The notes under the pieces: generated by a model
Told to the model about the DNA's origin: nothing
What the model saw: only the letters and a program-made list of their open reading frames with translations
Database searches by the model: none
Position numbers and translations under genes: made by a program
Shown here: piece after piece, positions 1 to 7,351 of the stretch
How the letters are laid out: each line of letters opens with the position of its first letter
Position numbering within the stretch: position 1 is the stretch's first letter
Source: Elizabethkingia miricola
GTDB lineage: Bacteria > Bacteroidota > Bacteroidia > Flavobacteriales > Weeksellaceae
DNA length: 64,000 nt
Direction: 5' to 3'
Assembly (NCBI RefSeq): GCF_001675285.1
Contig: NZ_LSGQ01000030.1
Location: 310,001-374,000, forward strand

Positions 1-873
1 GTCCAGTACCTCATCACTGATTTCTACATTTCTTCTCACCGGAAGACAGTGCATTACTTTAGCGTTATTAGTTTGCTTCAGCTTTTCCAAAGTGAGCAGC
101 CAGTCTCCTTTTACTTCAGGAGTAGCTCCGTAATCACTGAATGAAGACCAGTTTTTCACATAAATAAAGTCAGCATCTTTTAATGCTTCGTCCTGATCGT
201 TCGTAATCGTTAATCCGGCTGTATATTCTGTATCCAGATCATAACCTTCCGGGAAAGTAACTGTTACATCTGCATCTATTTCTTTTACCCATTCACAGAA
301 CGAATTTGCCACTGAATGCGCAATAGACTTTACATGAGGAGCCCAGGTTAGTACAACCTTAGGTTTTCTGTCTTCTTTCCAGTTCTCTTTTATGGTCAGC
401 ATATCCGTAAAGCTCTGCAACGGATGTCGGGTTGCCGATTCTAAAGAAACAATCGGAACTGTAGCATGTTCAATAAACTGATTCAATACCTTATCCTGTG
501 TATCTTCCTCTTTATCTTTAAAAGCAGGGAAACAACGAATAGCAATAACATCACAATATTCGCTTAACACTTTTGCAGCATCTTTAATATGCTCAACTGT
601 AGTTCCGTCCATCACTGCACCATCATGTAGCTCCCATGTCCATGCATCTTGTCCTGCATTAATAATAATGTAGTTTAAACCAAGATTCTGACATGCTTTC
701 TGCATGCTGATACGTGTACGAAGACTAGGATTAAGAAAAACCAGCCCTACAGTTTTGTTTTTCCCAAAATCCGGTGTTCCCAACGGATTATTCTTAATAT
801 CTATACATTCCTGCAGCGCCTGTTCCAGATTGGGGACATCGTCTACGCAAGTAAATTTCTGTAATTTAGCCAT
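1..873 (-). CDS. argF': N-acylornithine carbamoyltransferase (ArgF'), C-terminus cut by window edge
   Basis: Transfers a carbamoyl group to an N-acylated ornithine in the acylated arginine pathway of Bacteroidota; cytosolic. The frame reads from an ATG at 873 to the window edge without a stop, giving 291 residues of a family usually near 315-325. The carbamoyl-phosphate motif S-L-R-T-R is at residues 50-54, with H-P-L-Q and H-C-L-P-V-R-R further on. Trp78 matches the Trp typical of acetyl/succinyl-ornithine enzymes rather than ordinary ornithine carbamoyltransferase. The residue that sets acyl specificity is Val93 (in D-G-T-T-V-E-H), which from published mutant work favours N-succinylornithine (inference). 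The start overlaps the argD stop by 8 nt, so translation is probably coupled. The next operon genes, probably argB and argE, would lie outside the window. Confidence 0.92.
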   Translation of the reverse strand, partial: MAKLQKFTCVDDVPNLEQALQECIDIKNNPLGTPDFGKNKTVGLVFLNPSLRTRISMQKACQNLGLNYIIINAGQDAWTWELHDGAVMDGTTVEHIKDAAKVLSEYCDVIAIRCFPAFKDKEEDTQDKVLNQFIEHATVPIVSLESATRHPLQSFTDMLTIKENWKEDRKPKVVLTWAPHVKSIAHSVANSFCEWVKEIDADVTVTFPEGYDLDTEYTAGLTITNDQDEALKDADFIYVKNWSSFSDYGATPEVKGDWLLTLEKLKQTNNAKVMHCLPVRRNVEISDEVLD

Positions 874-1996
874 TGAGTTCAGTTTTTAGAGCATTAACAA
901 ATTGATCAATCTCCGCTTTGGAAACTGCTAACGACGGTAAAATTCTGAGTGTATTCTTATTGGATGCATTTCCTGTAAGAATCTTATGTTTCCATAATAA
1001 GTTGTTACGCACTTCAGCACATGGCATTTCCAATTCTATTCCGGTCATCAATCCAACACTACGAACCTCTTTTACTTTTGGCAAATCTTTTACCTGCTCA
1101 ACAAGATAATCGCCTATTTCCTGAGCATTCTGAATAAGATTCTCCTTCTCCAGAATCTGCAGTACAGCCAAAGAAGCCGCACATGCCAAATAGTTCCCGC
1201 CAAAAGTAGTCCCTAACATTCCCTTTTTGGCCTCTATTTTTGGAGAAATAAGTACTCCCGCTACCGGAAAACCATTTCCCATTCCTTTTGCTGTTGTAAT
1301 AAGATCTGGCTTTACGCCGGAAAACTGATGTGCAAAGAATTTACCTGTTCTTCCGTATCCTGATTGTATTTCATCCAGAATGAAAACAGCATTATGTTCC
1401 TGACACAATTTCTCTATTTTCTGAAGGAAAGAATCTGTAGGGATCTGAATCCCACCGACTCCCTGAATTCCTTCAATAATTACAGATGATATTTCATTTT
1501 CAGCAAAGGCTTTTTCCAGTGCTTCTTCGTTATTAAACTCTACAAACAATATATTATCCGTTTCGTTAACCGGCGCAACAATACTTGCATCATCTGTAGC
1601 AGCTACTGCTGCAGAGGTACGGCCATGGAAAGCTTTGCTGAAAGCTATTACTTTCTTCTTGCCATTATGAAAAGAAGCTAGTTTCAGTGCATTTTCATTA
1701 GCTTCAGCGCCCGAATTACACAGAAACAACTGATAATCATTGTAACCGCTTAATTTCCCTAATAATTCTGCTACCTGGCTCTGAATCGGGATATTTACTG
1801 AATTTGAGTAAAAACCAATGTTCTGTAATTGTTCAGAAATTGTTTTTACATAGTGCGGGTGGGAATGCCCCACTGAAATTACGGCATGTCCGCCGTATAA
1901 ATCTAAATATTTTTCACCTTTATCATCCCACAGATAAGAAGCTTCTGCTTTTACCGGTGTAAGATCGAAAAGGCTGTATACGTCAAATAAATTCAT
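866..1996 (-). CDS. argD: N-acylornithine aminotransferase (ArgD)
   Basis: PLP-dependent class III aminotransferase that converts N-acylglutamate semialdehyde to N-acylornithine with glutamate as amino donor. It has 376 residues, normal for ArgD. N-S-G-A-E-A-N at 94-100 binds the phosphate of PLP. The L-D-E-I-Q-S-G-Y-G-R-T-G block spans about 207-218, and the Schiff-base lysine is Lys237 in T-T-A-K-G-M-G-N-G. It sits between argC (115 nt upstream) and argF' (8 nt overlap), the only loose junction in the operon. A perfect palindrome lies 17 nt upstream of its ATG. Close homologues include succinylornithine transaminase, which fits an acyl pathway based on succinate, but the sequence does not separate the two activities. 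Confidence 0.93.
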   Translation of the reverse strand: MNLFDVYSLFDLTPVKAEASYLWDDKGEKYLDLYGGHAVISVGHSHPHYVKTISEQLQNIGFYSNSVNIPIQSQVAELLGKLSGYNDYQLFLCNSGAEANENALKLASFHNGKKKVIAFSKAFHGRTSAAVAATDDASIVAPVNETDNILFVEFNNEEALEKAFAENEISSVIIEGIQGVGGIQIPTDSFLQKIEKLCQEHNAVFILDEIQSGYGRTGKFFAHQFSGVKPDLITTAKGMGNGFPVAGVLISPKIEAKKGMLGTTFGGNYLACAASLAVLQILEKENLIQNAQEIGDYLVEQVKDLPKVKEVRSVGLMTGIELEMPCAEVRNNLLWKHKILTGNASNKNTLRILPSLAVSKAEIDQFVNALKTELNG

Positions 1997-2012
1997 TTTT
2001 GTTGTTTTTATC

Positions 2013-2027
2013 AGAACATTATGTTCT
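2013..2027. promoter_or_regulatory. 15-bp perfect palindrome upstream of argD
   Basis: AGAACATTATGTTCT, with 7-nt arms around a single T, lies in the 115-nt argC-argD gap just ahead of the argD ATG. It could be a regulator site or a small RNA hairpin affecting argD translation. Its function is unknown; only the symmetry is seen. Confidence 0.35.
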
Positions 2028-2111
2028 TAAGGTTAGTTTTCTTTAGGTTTCAACAAGCTCATCAGAAATTTAAATTTCACTTACAGAGCCTGCTGAAGTC
2101 CCTAATAAAAA

Positions 2112-3083
2112 TCAATATGCTAAAGGTTTTAGTTTTAATCCGGCCTGCTCTTCAAAACCAAACATTAAGTTCATATTCTGAATCGCCTGTCCTGAAGCTC
2201 CTTTTAAAAGATTGTCAATTGCTGAATGTACGACAAGCATATTGTCTTGTTTTTCCAGCTGAATTGCGCACTTATTGGTATTTACCACCTGCTTCATGTT
2301 AATGGCTTCCCTGGAAACCCATACAAAAGGCTGGTCTCTATAGAACTCTTCATAAGCCTGATAAAGTTCTTCCAGAGAATGATCGCATTCTAATGTTGCA
2401 CTTACAAAAATGCCTCTTGGCCAATCTCCTCTCCATGGTACGAAATGTACACCAACAGAATTTTTGTTTTCACTTTCCAGCGTCTGCTTTATTTCATCCA
2501 AATGTTGATGGGAAAGTGTTTTATATGCCGATATATTATTATTTCGCCACGAGAAATGCGTTGTATCCTGTAGTTTTACACCTGCGCCTGTGCTTCCGGT
2601 TACACCGGTTACAAAAACCTGATTCAATAATTTCTTATTCGCTAAAGGCAATAATGCATACTGAATTGCAGAAGCAAAACACCCTGGATTAGCAACTTCA
2701 TTAGCTCCTTTTATCTTTTCTTTTTGAACCTCCGGCAAACCATAGACAAAATTTTTATCCTGAAACTCTCCTTCTAAACGGAAATCATTCCCCAGATCAA
2801 TAATCTTTGTTTCCGGAGAGATTTCATTCTTCTCCAACCAAGGCTGGCTCTCTTTATGCGGCAGGCACAGGAAAAGTATATCTGCAGCCTGTAACTCCGA
2901 CGAGAATTCCATTTCTGTTTCACCCAAAAGGTCCTGATGAACACTATAAATCTTTTTACCTGCGGCATTTCTGCTCAATGTAAAAGCTAACTCTGCATAG
3001 GGATGGTTTAGTAACAAACGGATTAATTCTCCACCTGTATATCCTGTTCCGCCAACAATTCCGGCTTTAATTTTATTTTCCAT
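2112..3083 (-). CDS. argC: N-acetyl-gamma-glutamyl-phosphate reductase (ArgC)
   Basis: NADPH-dependent reduction of N-acyl-gamma-glutamyl phosphate to the semialdehyde, the third step of arginine synthesis. The 323-residue protein has the Rossmann dinucleotide motif G-G-T-G-Y-T-G at 11-17 and the catalytic cysteine Cys135 in N-P-G-C-F-A-S-A. A G-x-T-G-S-T-G-A-G stretch follows near 160. Its start overlaps the end of argG by 11 nt, which indicates one transcript and coupled translation. Length and motifs are ordinary for the family. Confidence 0.94.
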   Translation of the reverse strand: MENKIKAGIVGGTGYTGGELIRLLLNHPYAELAFTLSRNAAGKKIYSVHQDLLGETEMEFSSELQAADILFLCLPHKESQPWLEKNEISPETKIIDLGNDFRLEGEFQDKNFVYGLPEVQKEKIKGANEVANPGCFASAIQYALLPLANKKLLNQVFVTGVTGSTGAGVKLQDTTHFSWRNNNISAYKTLSHQHLDEIKQTLESENKNSVGVHFVPWRGDWPRGIFVSATLECDHSLEELYQAYEEFYRDQPFVWVSREAINMKQVVNTNKCAIQLEKQDNMLVVHSAIDNLLKGASGQAIQNMNLMFGFEEQAGLKLKPLAY

Positions 3084-4272
3084 ATCCCGGATTTGTCTGG
3101 TGGTATATTGTTAATGAATTTGCCAGAATTTTGGAGAAGCCTTTTACATCATCACCCGTCCATGCATTATTCATCTCTCCATACTGGCCAAACTTTCCGG
3201 ACATTAAATCGAATTGTGATTCGATGCCATTCAGAACAAATCGGTAAGGCATAAAGGTTACAAACACTTTACCACTTACACTGGTCTGGGAGTTTTTGAA
3301 AAAAGCTTCAATATTACGCATCACAGGATCCAGGAACATTGCTTCATGCAGCCAGTTTCCATACATTACCGCTAACTGGTCTTTTACAACCAACTGATTT
3401 TTAGAAAGCGTATGCTTTTCTAATAAATGATGTGCCTTTAGTGCTATTAATGCTGAAGCAGCTTCAAAGCCTACACGTCCTTTTATTCCGATAATTGTAT
3501 CTCCTACATGGATATCTCTCCCGATTCCGAAAGGAGCTGCCAGCTCTTCCAGCTTTTTAATGGCTTTAGTAGGGTGGTTATAAACTTCACCATCTATTCC
3601 TACTAGTTCGCCATTATCAAAAAGTAAAGTATGTTGCTCCTGCTCAGTTTTTTTAACCTGAGAAGGAAATGCGTCTTCCGGTAAATATTCATGTGAAGTA
3701 AGGGTTTCTTTTCCTCCAACTGAGGTTCCCCACAAACCTTTATTAATTGAATATTTAGCTTTCTCAAAATTCATATCCACTCCGTGTTCTTTAAGGAAGT
3801 CTATTTCCTCTTCACGGCTTAGTTTAAGATCACGGATAGGTGTTATAATCTCCATCTCTGGTGCCAGAATATTGAAAACCACATCAAATCGAACCTGGTC
3901 ATTACCAGCTCCGGTACTACCATGACAAATAGCCTCGGCACCTACTTCCAATGCGTATTCTGCGATTACTTTAGCCTGAATTGTCCTCTCTGCACTTACG
4001 GACAACGGATACGTGTTATTTTTCAACACATTTCCGAATAACAGGTATTTAACACAAGACTCGTAGTATTCCACTACGCTGTCTACACATCTGTAAGAAG
4101 CAATTCCTAACGATAATGCTTTTTGCTCGATCGTCTGAATTTCTTCAGCTGTAAATCCTCCTGTATTTACAGTTACAGCATGAACTTCATATCCTAATGT
4201 TTTCGACAGATACAAAGCACAATAAGTCGTGTCCAAACCGCCACTATAGGCTAAGACTACTTTCTTCTTCAT
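3073..4272 (-). CDS. argG: argininosuccinate synthase (ArgG)
   Basis: Condenses citrulline and aspartate with ATP to argininosuccinate. The 399-residue protein begins with the ATP-pyrophosphatase loop A-Y-S-G-G-L-D-T-T at 8-16 and carries H-G-S-T-G-A-G-N-D-Q-V-R-F near 117-129, the citrulline/aspartate-binding region. It is the second gene of the operon. Its ATG lies 29 nt inside the end of the upstream GNAT gene, and its own end overlaps argC by 11 nt. argH, for the last pathway step, is not in the window. Confidence 0.95.
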   Translation of the reverse strand: MKKKVVLAYSGGLDTTYCALYLSKTLGYEVHAVTVNTGGFTAEEIQTIEQKALSLGIASYRCVDSVVEYYESCVKYLLFGNVLKNNTYPLSVSAERTIQAKVIAEYALEVGAEAICHGSTGAGNDQVRFDVVFNILAPEMEIITPIRDLKLSREEEIDFLKEHGVDMNFEKAKYSINKGLWGTSVGGKETLTSHEYLPEDAFPSQVKKTEQEQHTLLFDNGELVGIDGEVYNHPTKAIKKLEELAAPFGIGRDIHVGDTIIGIKGRVGFEAASALIALKAHHLLEKHTLSKNQLVVKDQLAVMYGNWLHEAMFLDPVMRNIEAFFKNSQTSVSGKVFVTFMPYRFVLNGIESQFDLMSGKFGQYGEMNNAWTGDDVKGFSKILANSLTIYHQTNPGYGK

Positions 4273-4810
4273 TGTTTTGAGATTTTTTAGGTTTATATAA
4301 CATTGCCGTGCAGAGGCAATTTTTTCTTTCTTTACTCATCAGGATATCATAATTCACACAGCTTTTACAGCCGCTCCAGAAATCTTCATCCTGAGTCAGC
4401 TCCGAATAAGTTACCGGCCAGTATCCTAGTTCGCTGTTAATTTTCATTACAGCCAGCCCTGTAGTTAATCCGAAAATTTTAGCTTCCGGATATTTTTTAC
4501 GGGAAAGACTGAATATAGCATGCTTAATATCCCGTGCCAGTCCAAACTTTCGGTATCTTGGATTAACAATTAATCCTGAGTTTGCAACAAACTCTCCTGT
4601 CCAGGTTTCTATGTAACAGAACCCAGCCCATAAGCCATCGTCAGAAAAAGCAATTACGGCCTTCCCCTCCTGCATCTTTTTCTGAATGTATTCCGGTGTA
4701 CGCTTAGCAATCCCCGTTCCGCGAAGTTTCGCGGAATTCTCCATTTCATCACAAATCATTTGCGCGTATTTGCCGTCTTCAGCAATAGCTTGTCTTACAA
4801 CAAACGTCAT
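4244..4810 (-). CDS. GNAT-family N-acyltransferase at the head of the arginine operon
   Basis: A 188-residue GNAT protein. The N-terminal half has the acyl-CoA fold, with V-N-P-R-Y-R-K-F-G-L-A near 102-112 resembling the Q/R-x-x-G-x-G/A CoA pyrophosphate loop. The C-terminal part holds several cysteines (C-K-S-C and later C-L-C). It is first in the arginine operon and overlaps argG by 29 nt. Bacteroidota usually lack a classical ArgA or bifunctional ArgJ, so the position suggests it supplies the acylated glutamate that starts the pathway; this is inference. The alternative is an unrelated housekeeping acetyltransferase. Annotation by similarity alone would give only GNAT family. Confidence 0.8.
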   Translation of the reverse strand: MTFVVRQAIAEDGKYAQMICDEMENSAKLRGTGIAKRTPEYIQKKMQEGKAVIAFSDDGLWAGFCYIETWTGEFVANSGLIVNPRYRKFGLARDIKHAIFSLSRKKYPEAKIFGLTTGLAVMKINSELGYWPVTYSELTQDEDFWSGCKSCVNYDILMSKERKNCLCTAMLYKPKKSQNNEEESSLSL

Positions 4811-4958
4811 TTTTAGATCAAATTTTAAAAACAGGGGACAAATTTAGGTAATTAATTTGCAAAAATGCAAATTAATTTAATTTTAAATCTTTTAAAATTA
4901 TATACAGAAGATAATATTTTGGAATATAGGATTTAAAAAGATAAAATATCTAAAAACA

Positions 4959-4987
4959 AAAACTCTAATCTTGAAGATTAGAGTTTT
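4959..4987 (-). terminator. intrinsic terminator between the pseudouridine synthase gene and the arginine operon
   Basis: AAAACTCTAATC at 4959-4970 pairs perfectly with GATTAGAGTTTT at 4976-4987 around a 5-nt loop. It is flanked by A/T runs and lies just downstream of the stop at 5009. It separates the minus-strand rluA-like gene from the arginine operon, whose promoter should lie in the very AT-rich stretch 4811-4955. Confidence 0.8.
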
Positions 4988-5008
4988 TATTTATTTTCGT
5001 GTAAAAAA

Positions 5009-5689
5009 TTATTTTTCGCAGGCTTGCCAGATTTTATCCTGAGGGTTGGTTGGTGCAATAATTTCAATCGCTTCTTTTGTTACCGGATGAGTAAAGCTAA
5101 GCTTTCTGGCATGTAAATGAATTCCACCATCGGGATTAGACCTTGGAGCTCCGTATTTCAGATCGCCTTTTATCGGAATCCCAATTTTAGCCAACTGAGC
5201 TCTGATCTGATGATGCCTTCCTGTTTCCAGGTCTATTTCTAAAAGATAATAATTATCCAAAGTCCTGATTACTTTATAATGCAATCTGGCTTCTTTTGCT
5301 CCTTCAGTTACTTTTTCAAAAACTGTGGCTTTATTATTTTTTTCATTTTTACGAAGGTAATGTACCAACTTCTGCTCCAAAGGAATCATTTCTTTAGGTA
5401 CGATCGCCCAATAAGTCTTTTCAATTTCACGGTTCTTCACCATCTGCGTAAGCCTCGACAAGGCTTTGCTGGTTTTGGCATAAATAACAAGACCAGAAGT
5501 TGGTCTGTCTATACGATGCACTAAACCCAGAAAAACGTTTCCGGGTTTATGATCTCTTATTTTAATAAAATCTTTAATTTCGTCCAGAAGGGATTTATCA
5601 CCTGTCTTATCACCCTGCACTAATTGCCCTACCTGTTTGTTAATCACCAAAAGATGATTATCCTCATAAACGATCTGAGATTCTGTCAT
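5009..5689 (-). CDS. RluA-family RNA pseudouridine synthase
   Basis: Isomerises uridine to pseudouridine in ribosomal or transfer RNA. The 226-residue protein is a bare catalytic domain without an N-terminal S4 domain, shorter than RluC/RluD (about 310-325). The catalytic signature H-R-I-D-R-P-T-S-G-L spans 58-67, with Asp61 as nucleophile. L-E-T-G-R-H-H-Q-I-R-A-Q-L follows near 155-167. It ends at the terminator ahead of the arginine operon and starts 4 nt downstream of panB, so the two are probably co-transcribed. The target uridine cannot be told from sequence. Confidence 0.9.
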   Translation of the reverse strand: MTESQIVYEDNHLLVINKQVGQLVQGDKTGDKSLLDEIKDFIKIRDHKPGNVFLGLVHRIDRPTSGLVIYAKTSKALSRLTQMVKNREIEKTYWAIVPKEMIPLEQKLVHYLRKNEKNNKATVFEKVTEGAKEARLHYKVIRTLDNYYLLEIDLETGRHHQIRAQLAKIGIPIKGDLKYGAPRSNPDGGIHLHARKLSFTHPVTKEAIEIIAPTNPQDKIWQACEK

Positions 5690-5693
5690 GTAT

Positions 5694-6509
5694 TTAATAA
5701 CTTTCCTGCTGATTAGGGAAATCCTGAGATTTCACATCTTTCACATACTGTCCTACAGCACCAGCCACTTCATCAAAAAGATCAAGATATCTTCTTAAGA
5801 ATTTAGGACTAAAACCTTTATTCATTCCTACCATGTCATGGAAAACCAATACCTGTCCGTCACAGTCGGGCCCGGCACCAATACCAATTGTCGGAATATT
5901 TATACTTGCGGTTACCTGCTTTGCCAGGGAAGCCGGAATTTTTTCCAATACAACAGAGAAACATCCTAATTCTTCCAGAAGTTTAGCATCGCTAATCAAT
6001 TTCTGTGCTTCTGCTTCCTCCTTTGCCCTTACCTTATAAGTTCCGAACTGGTAAATAGATTGTGGCGTAAGTCCCAAATGTCCTATTACAGGGATACCGG
6101 CATTAACAATTCTTTTTATAGATTCAGCTACTTCAGCACCACCTTCCAGTTTTATAGCATGCGCTCCGGATTCTTTCATAATTCTTACAGCAGAATCCAG
6201 TGCCTTTTGCGGATCGGATTGGTAAGTACCAAAAGGAAGATCCACAATAACCAATGCACGGGTTACACCACGTACTACACTCTGCGCATGATAGATCATC
6301 TGATCCAGTGTAATCGGCAAAGTTGTTTCGTGTCCGGCCATTACATTAGATGCAGAGTCGCCTACCAATACAGCATCTACTCCACCTGCATCTACCATTT
6401 TTGCAATAGAGAAATCATATGCTGTAAGCATCGTAATTTTCTCATTGTCAAACTTCATTTTACGGAATGACTCAGTTGTCACCCTTTTAATTTCGCTGTG
6501 TACTGACAT
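5694..6509 (-). CDS. panB: 3-methyl-2-oxobutanoate hydroxymethyltransferase (PanB)
   Basis: First committed step of pantothenate synthesis: adds a hydroxymethyl group from methylene-tetrahydrofolate to ketoisovalerate, giving ketopantoate. The 271-residue protein shows T-A-Y-D-F-S near 30, metal-binding V-G-D-S-A-S near 49-54, K-L-E-G-G near 118-122, G-H-L-G-L-T-P-Q near 141-148 and G-I-G-A-G near 208, all standard for the family. It lies in a minus-strand group with the pseudouridine synthase (4-nt gap) and, 27 nt upstream, the Crp/Fnr regulator. folD, a folate one-carbon enzyme, is at 31638 but not linked. Confidence 0.96.
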   Translation of the reverse strand: MSVHSEIKRVTTESFRKMKFDNEKITMLTAYDFSIAKMVDAGGVDAVLVGDSASNVMAGHETTLPITLDQMIYHAQSVVRGVTRALVIVDLPFGTYQSDPQKALDSAVRIMKESGAHAIKLEGGAEVAESIKRIVNAGIPVIGHLGLTPQSIYQFGTYKVRAKEEAEAQKLISDAKLLEELGCFSVVLEKIPASLAKQVTASINIPTIGIGAGPDCDGQVLVFHDMVGMNKGFSPKFLRRYLDLFDEVAGAVGQYVKDVKSQDFPNQQESY

Positions 6510-6536
6510 ATTTGTTTGTGCTAAGGTTGAATGGGA

Positions 6537-7250
6537 CTAAATAGATACGTGTCCCAGTTTTTTTAATTTATCGTGATTCAGAATTCTGATATTTCTTCCG
6601 TCTACACTGATAAGTTCATCCTGTTTGAACTCGGAAATTAATCGGATAGCACTTTCTGTTGCTGTCCCTACAAGGTTGGCTATTTCCTCTCTTGTTAATG
6701 ATATTTTAATAAAACCTTCAGGATCGGTTCCAAGCTTTTGCTCTAATAACAATAATACTTCCGCAAGTCTTTCGCGAACTGTTTTCTGTGCCAGGAAGGT
6801 AATTGTTTTAGATGCCTCACCCAGTTCGTATGCTATCTTCTGCAGCATAGCATAAGAAAGTTTCGGGTCTGCTTCTAAAAGATGATTGAAGGTCTCTGCA
6901 GGAAGGAAGGTAATCTCAGCATCTTCCATTGCTTCAGCTGTTGCTCCGAACGGCTCATCGCAAAGAAGGGAACGATATCCCACCAAATCTCCTTCTACAC
7001 AAAACCTTAGAATTTGTTCTTTTTTGAAAAAACCTGACTTGGAAAGCTTAACTGTCCCTCTATCAATAAAATAGACACCTTGTGGAAAATCTCCTTCGTC
7101 AAAAATAGTATCTCCTTTTTTAAGACTTAGAACTTCTTTACCTTTAAGGTATCTTTCAAAATCTTCTTTAGAGAGATTTTCTTTGAAAGATTTCTCATTG
7201 AAAGTTTTTAAAAAAGCTGTCTCAATCTGTTGAAATTTAGAATCTGGCAT
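6537..7250 (-). CDS. Crp/Fnr-family transcriptional regulator next to the cbb3 cluster
   Basis: A 237-residue regulator with a cyclic-nucleotide-binding-like beta-roll (about residues 30-145), a dimerisation helix, and a C-terminal winged helix-turn-helix around 180-220 (I-S-L-T-R-E-E-I-A-N-L-V-G-T, then E-S-A-I-R-L-I-S-E-F). There is no N-terminal cysteine cluster, so it is not a direct oxygen-sensing [4Fe-4S] Fnr. It is divergent from ccoI with a 101-nt shared promoter region. In many bacteria Fnr-type factors control cbb3 oxidase and haem genes, so control of the neighbouring cluster is a reasonable inference. Confidence 0.88.
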   Translation of the reverse strand: MPDSKFQQIETAFLKTFNEKSFKENLSKEDFERYLKGKEVLSLKKGDTIFDEGDFPQGVYFIDRGTVKLSKSGFFKKEQILRFCVEGDLVGYRSLLCDEPFGATAEAMEDAEITFLPAETFNHLLEADPKLSYAMLQKIAYELGEASKTITFLAQKTVRERLAEVLLLLEQKLGTDPEGFIKISLTREEIANLVGTATESAIRLISEFKQDELISVDGRNIRILNHDKLKKLGHVSI

Positions 7251-7281
7251 CTTTTTGAAAGCTAATATGATAATAATCAGA

Positions 7282-7289
7282 CAAATTTA
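7282..7289 (-). promoter_or_regulatory. -7 promoter box (TAAATTTG) of the Crp/Fnr regulator gene
   Basis: On the minus strand this reads TAAATTTG, matching the Bacteroidota TAnnTTTG -7 element. It is 31 nt upstream of the regulator ATG at 7250. Confidence 0.6.
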
Positions 7290-7323
7290 GCGTAATTAAA
7301 CTGCTCCTCAAAAGTTTTTGTCA

Positions 7324-7331
7324 TAATTTTG
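7324..7331 (+). promoter_or_regulatory. -7 promoter box (TAATTTTG) of ccoI
   Basis: TAATTTTG matches the Bacteroidota -7 consensus and ends 20 nt before the ccoI ATG at 7352, back to back with the regulator promoter. Confidence 0.6.
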
Positions 7332-7351
7332 CATGCTAAAGCTATAATAAA

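Noticed and set aside
2021-2302. Plus-strand 93-residue frame over argC and the argC-argD gap
   Set aside because: Antisense to argC with no family features; shadow frame.
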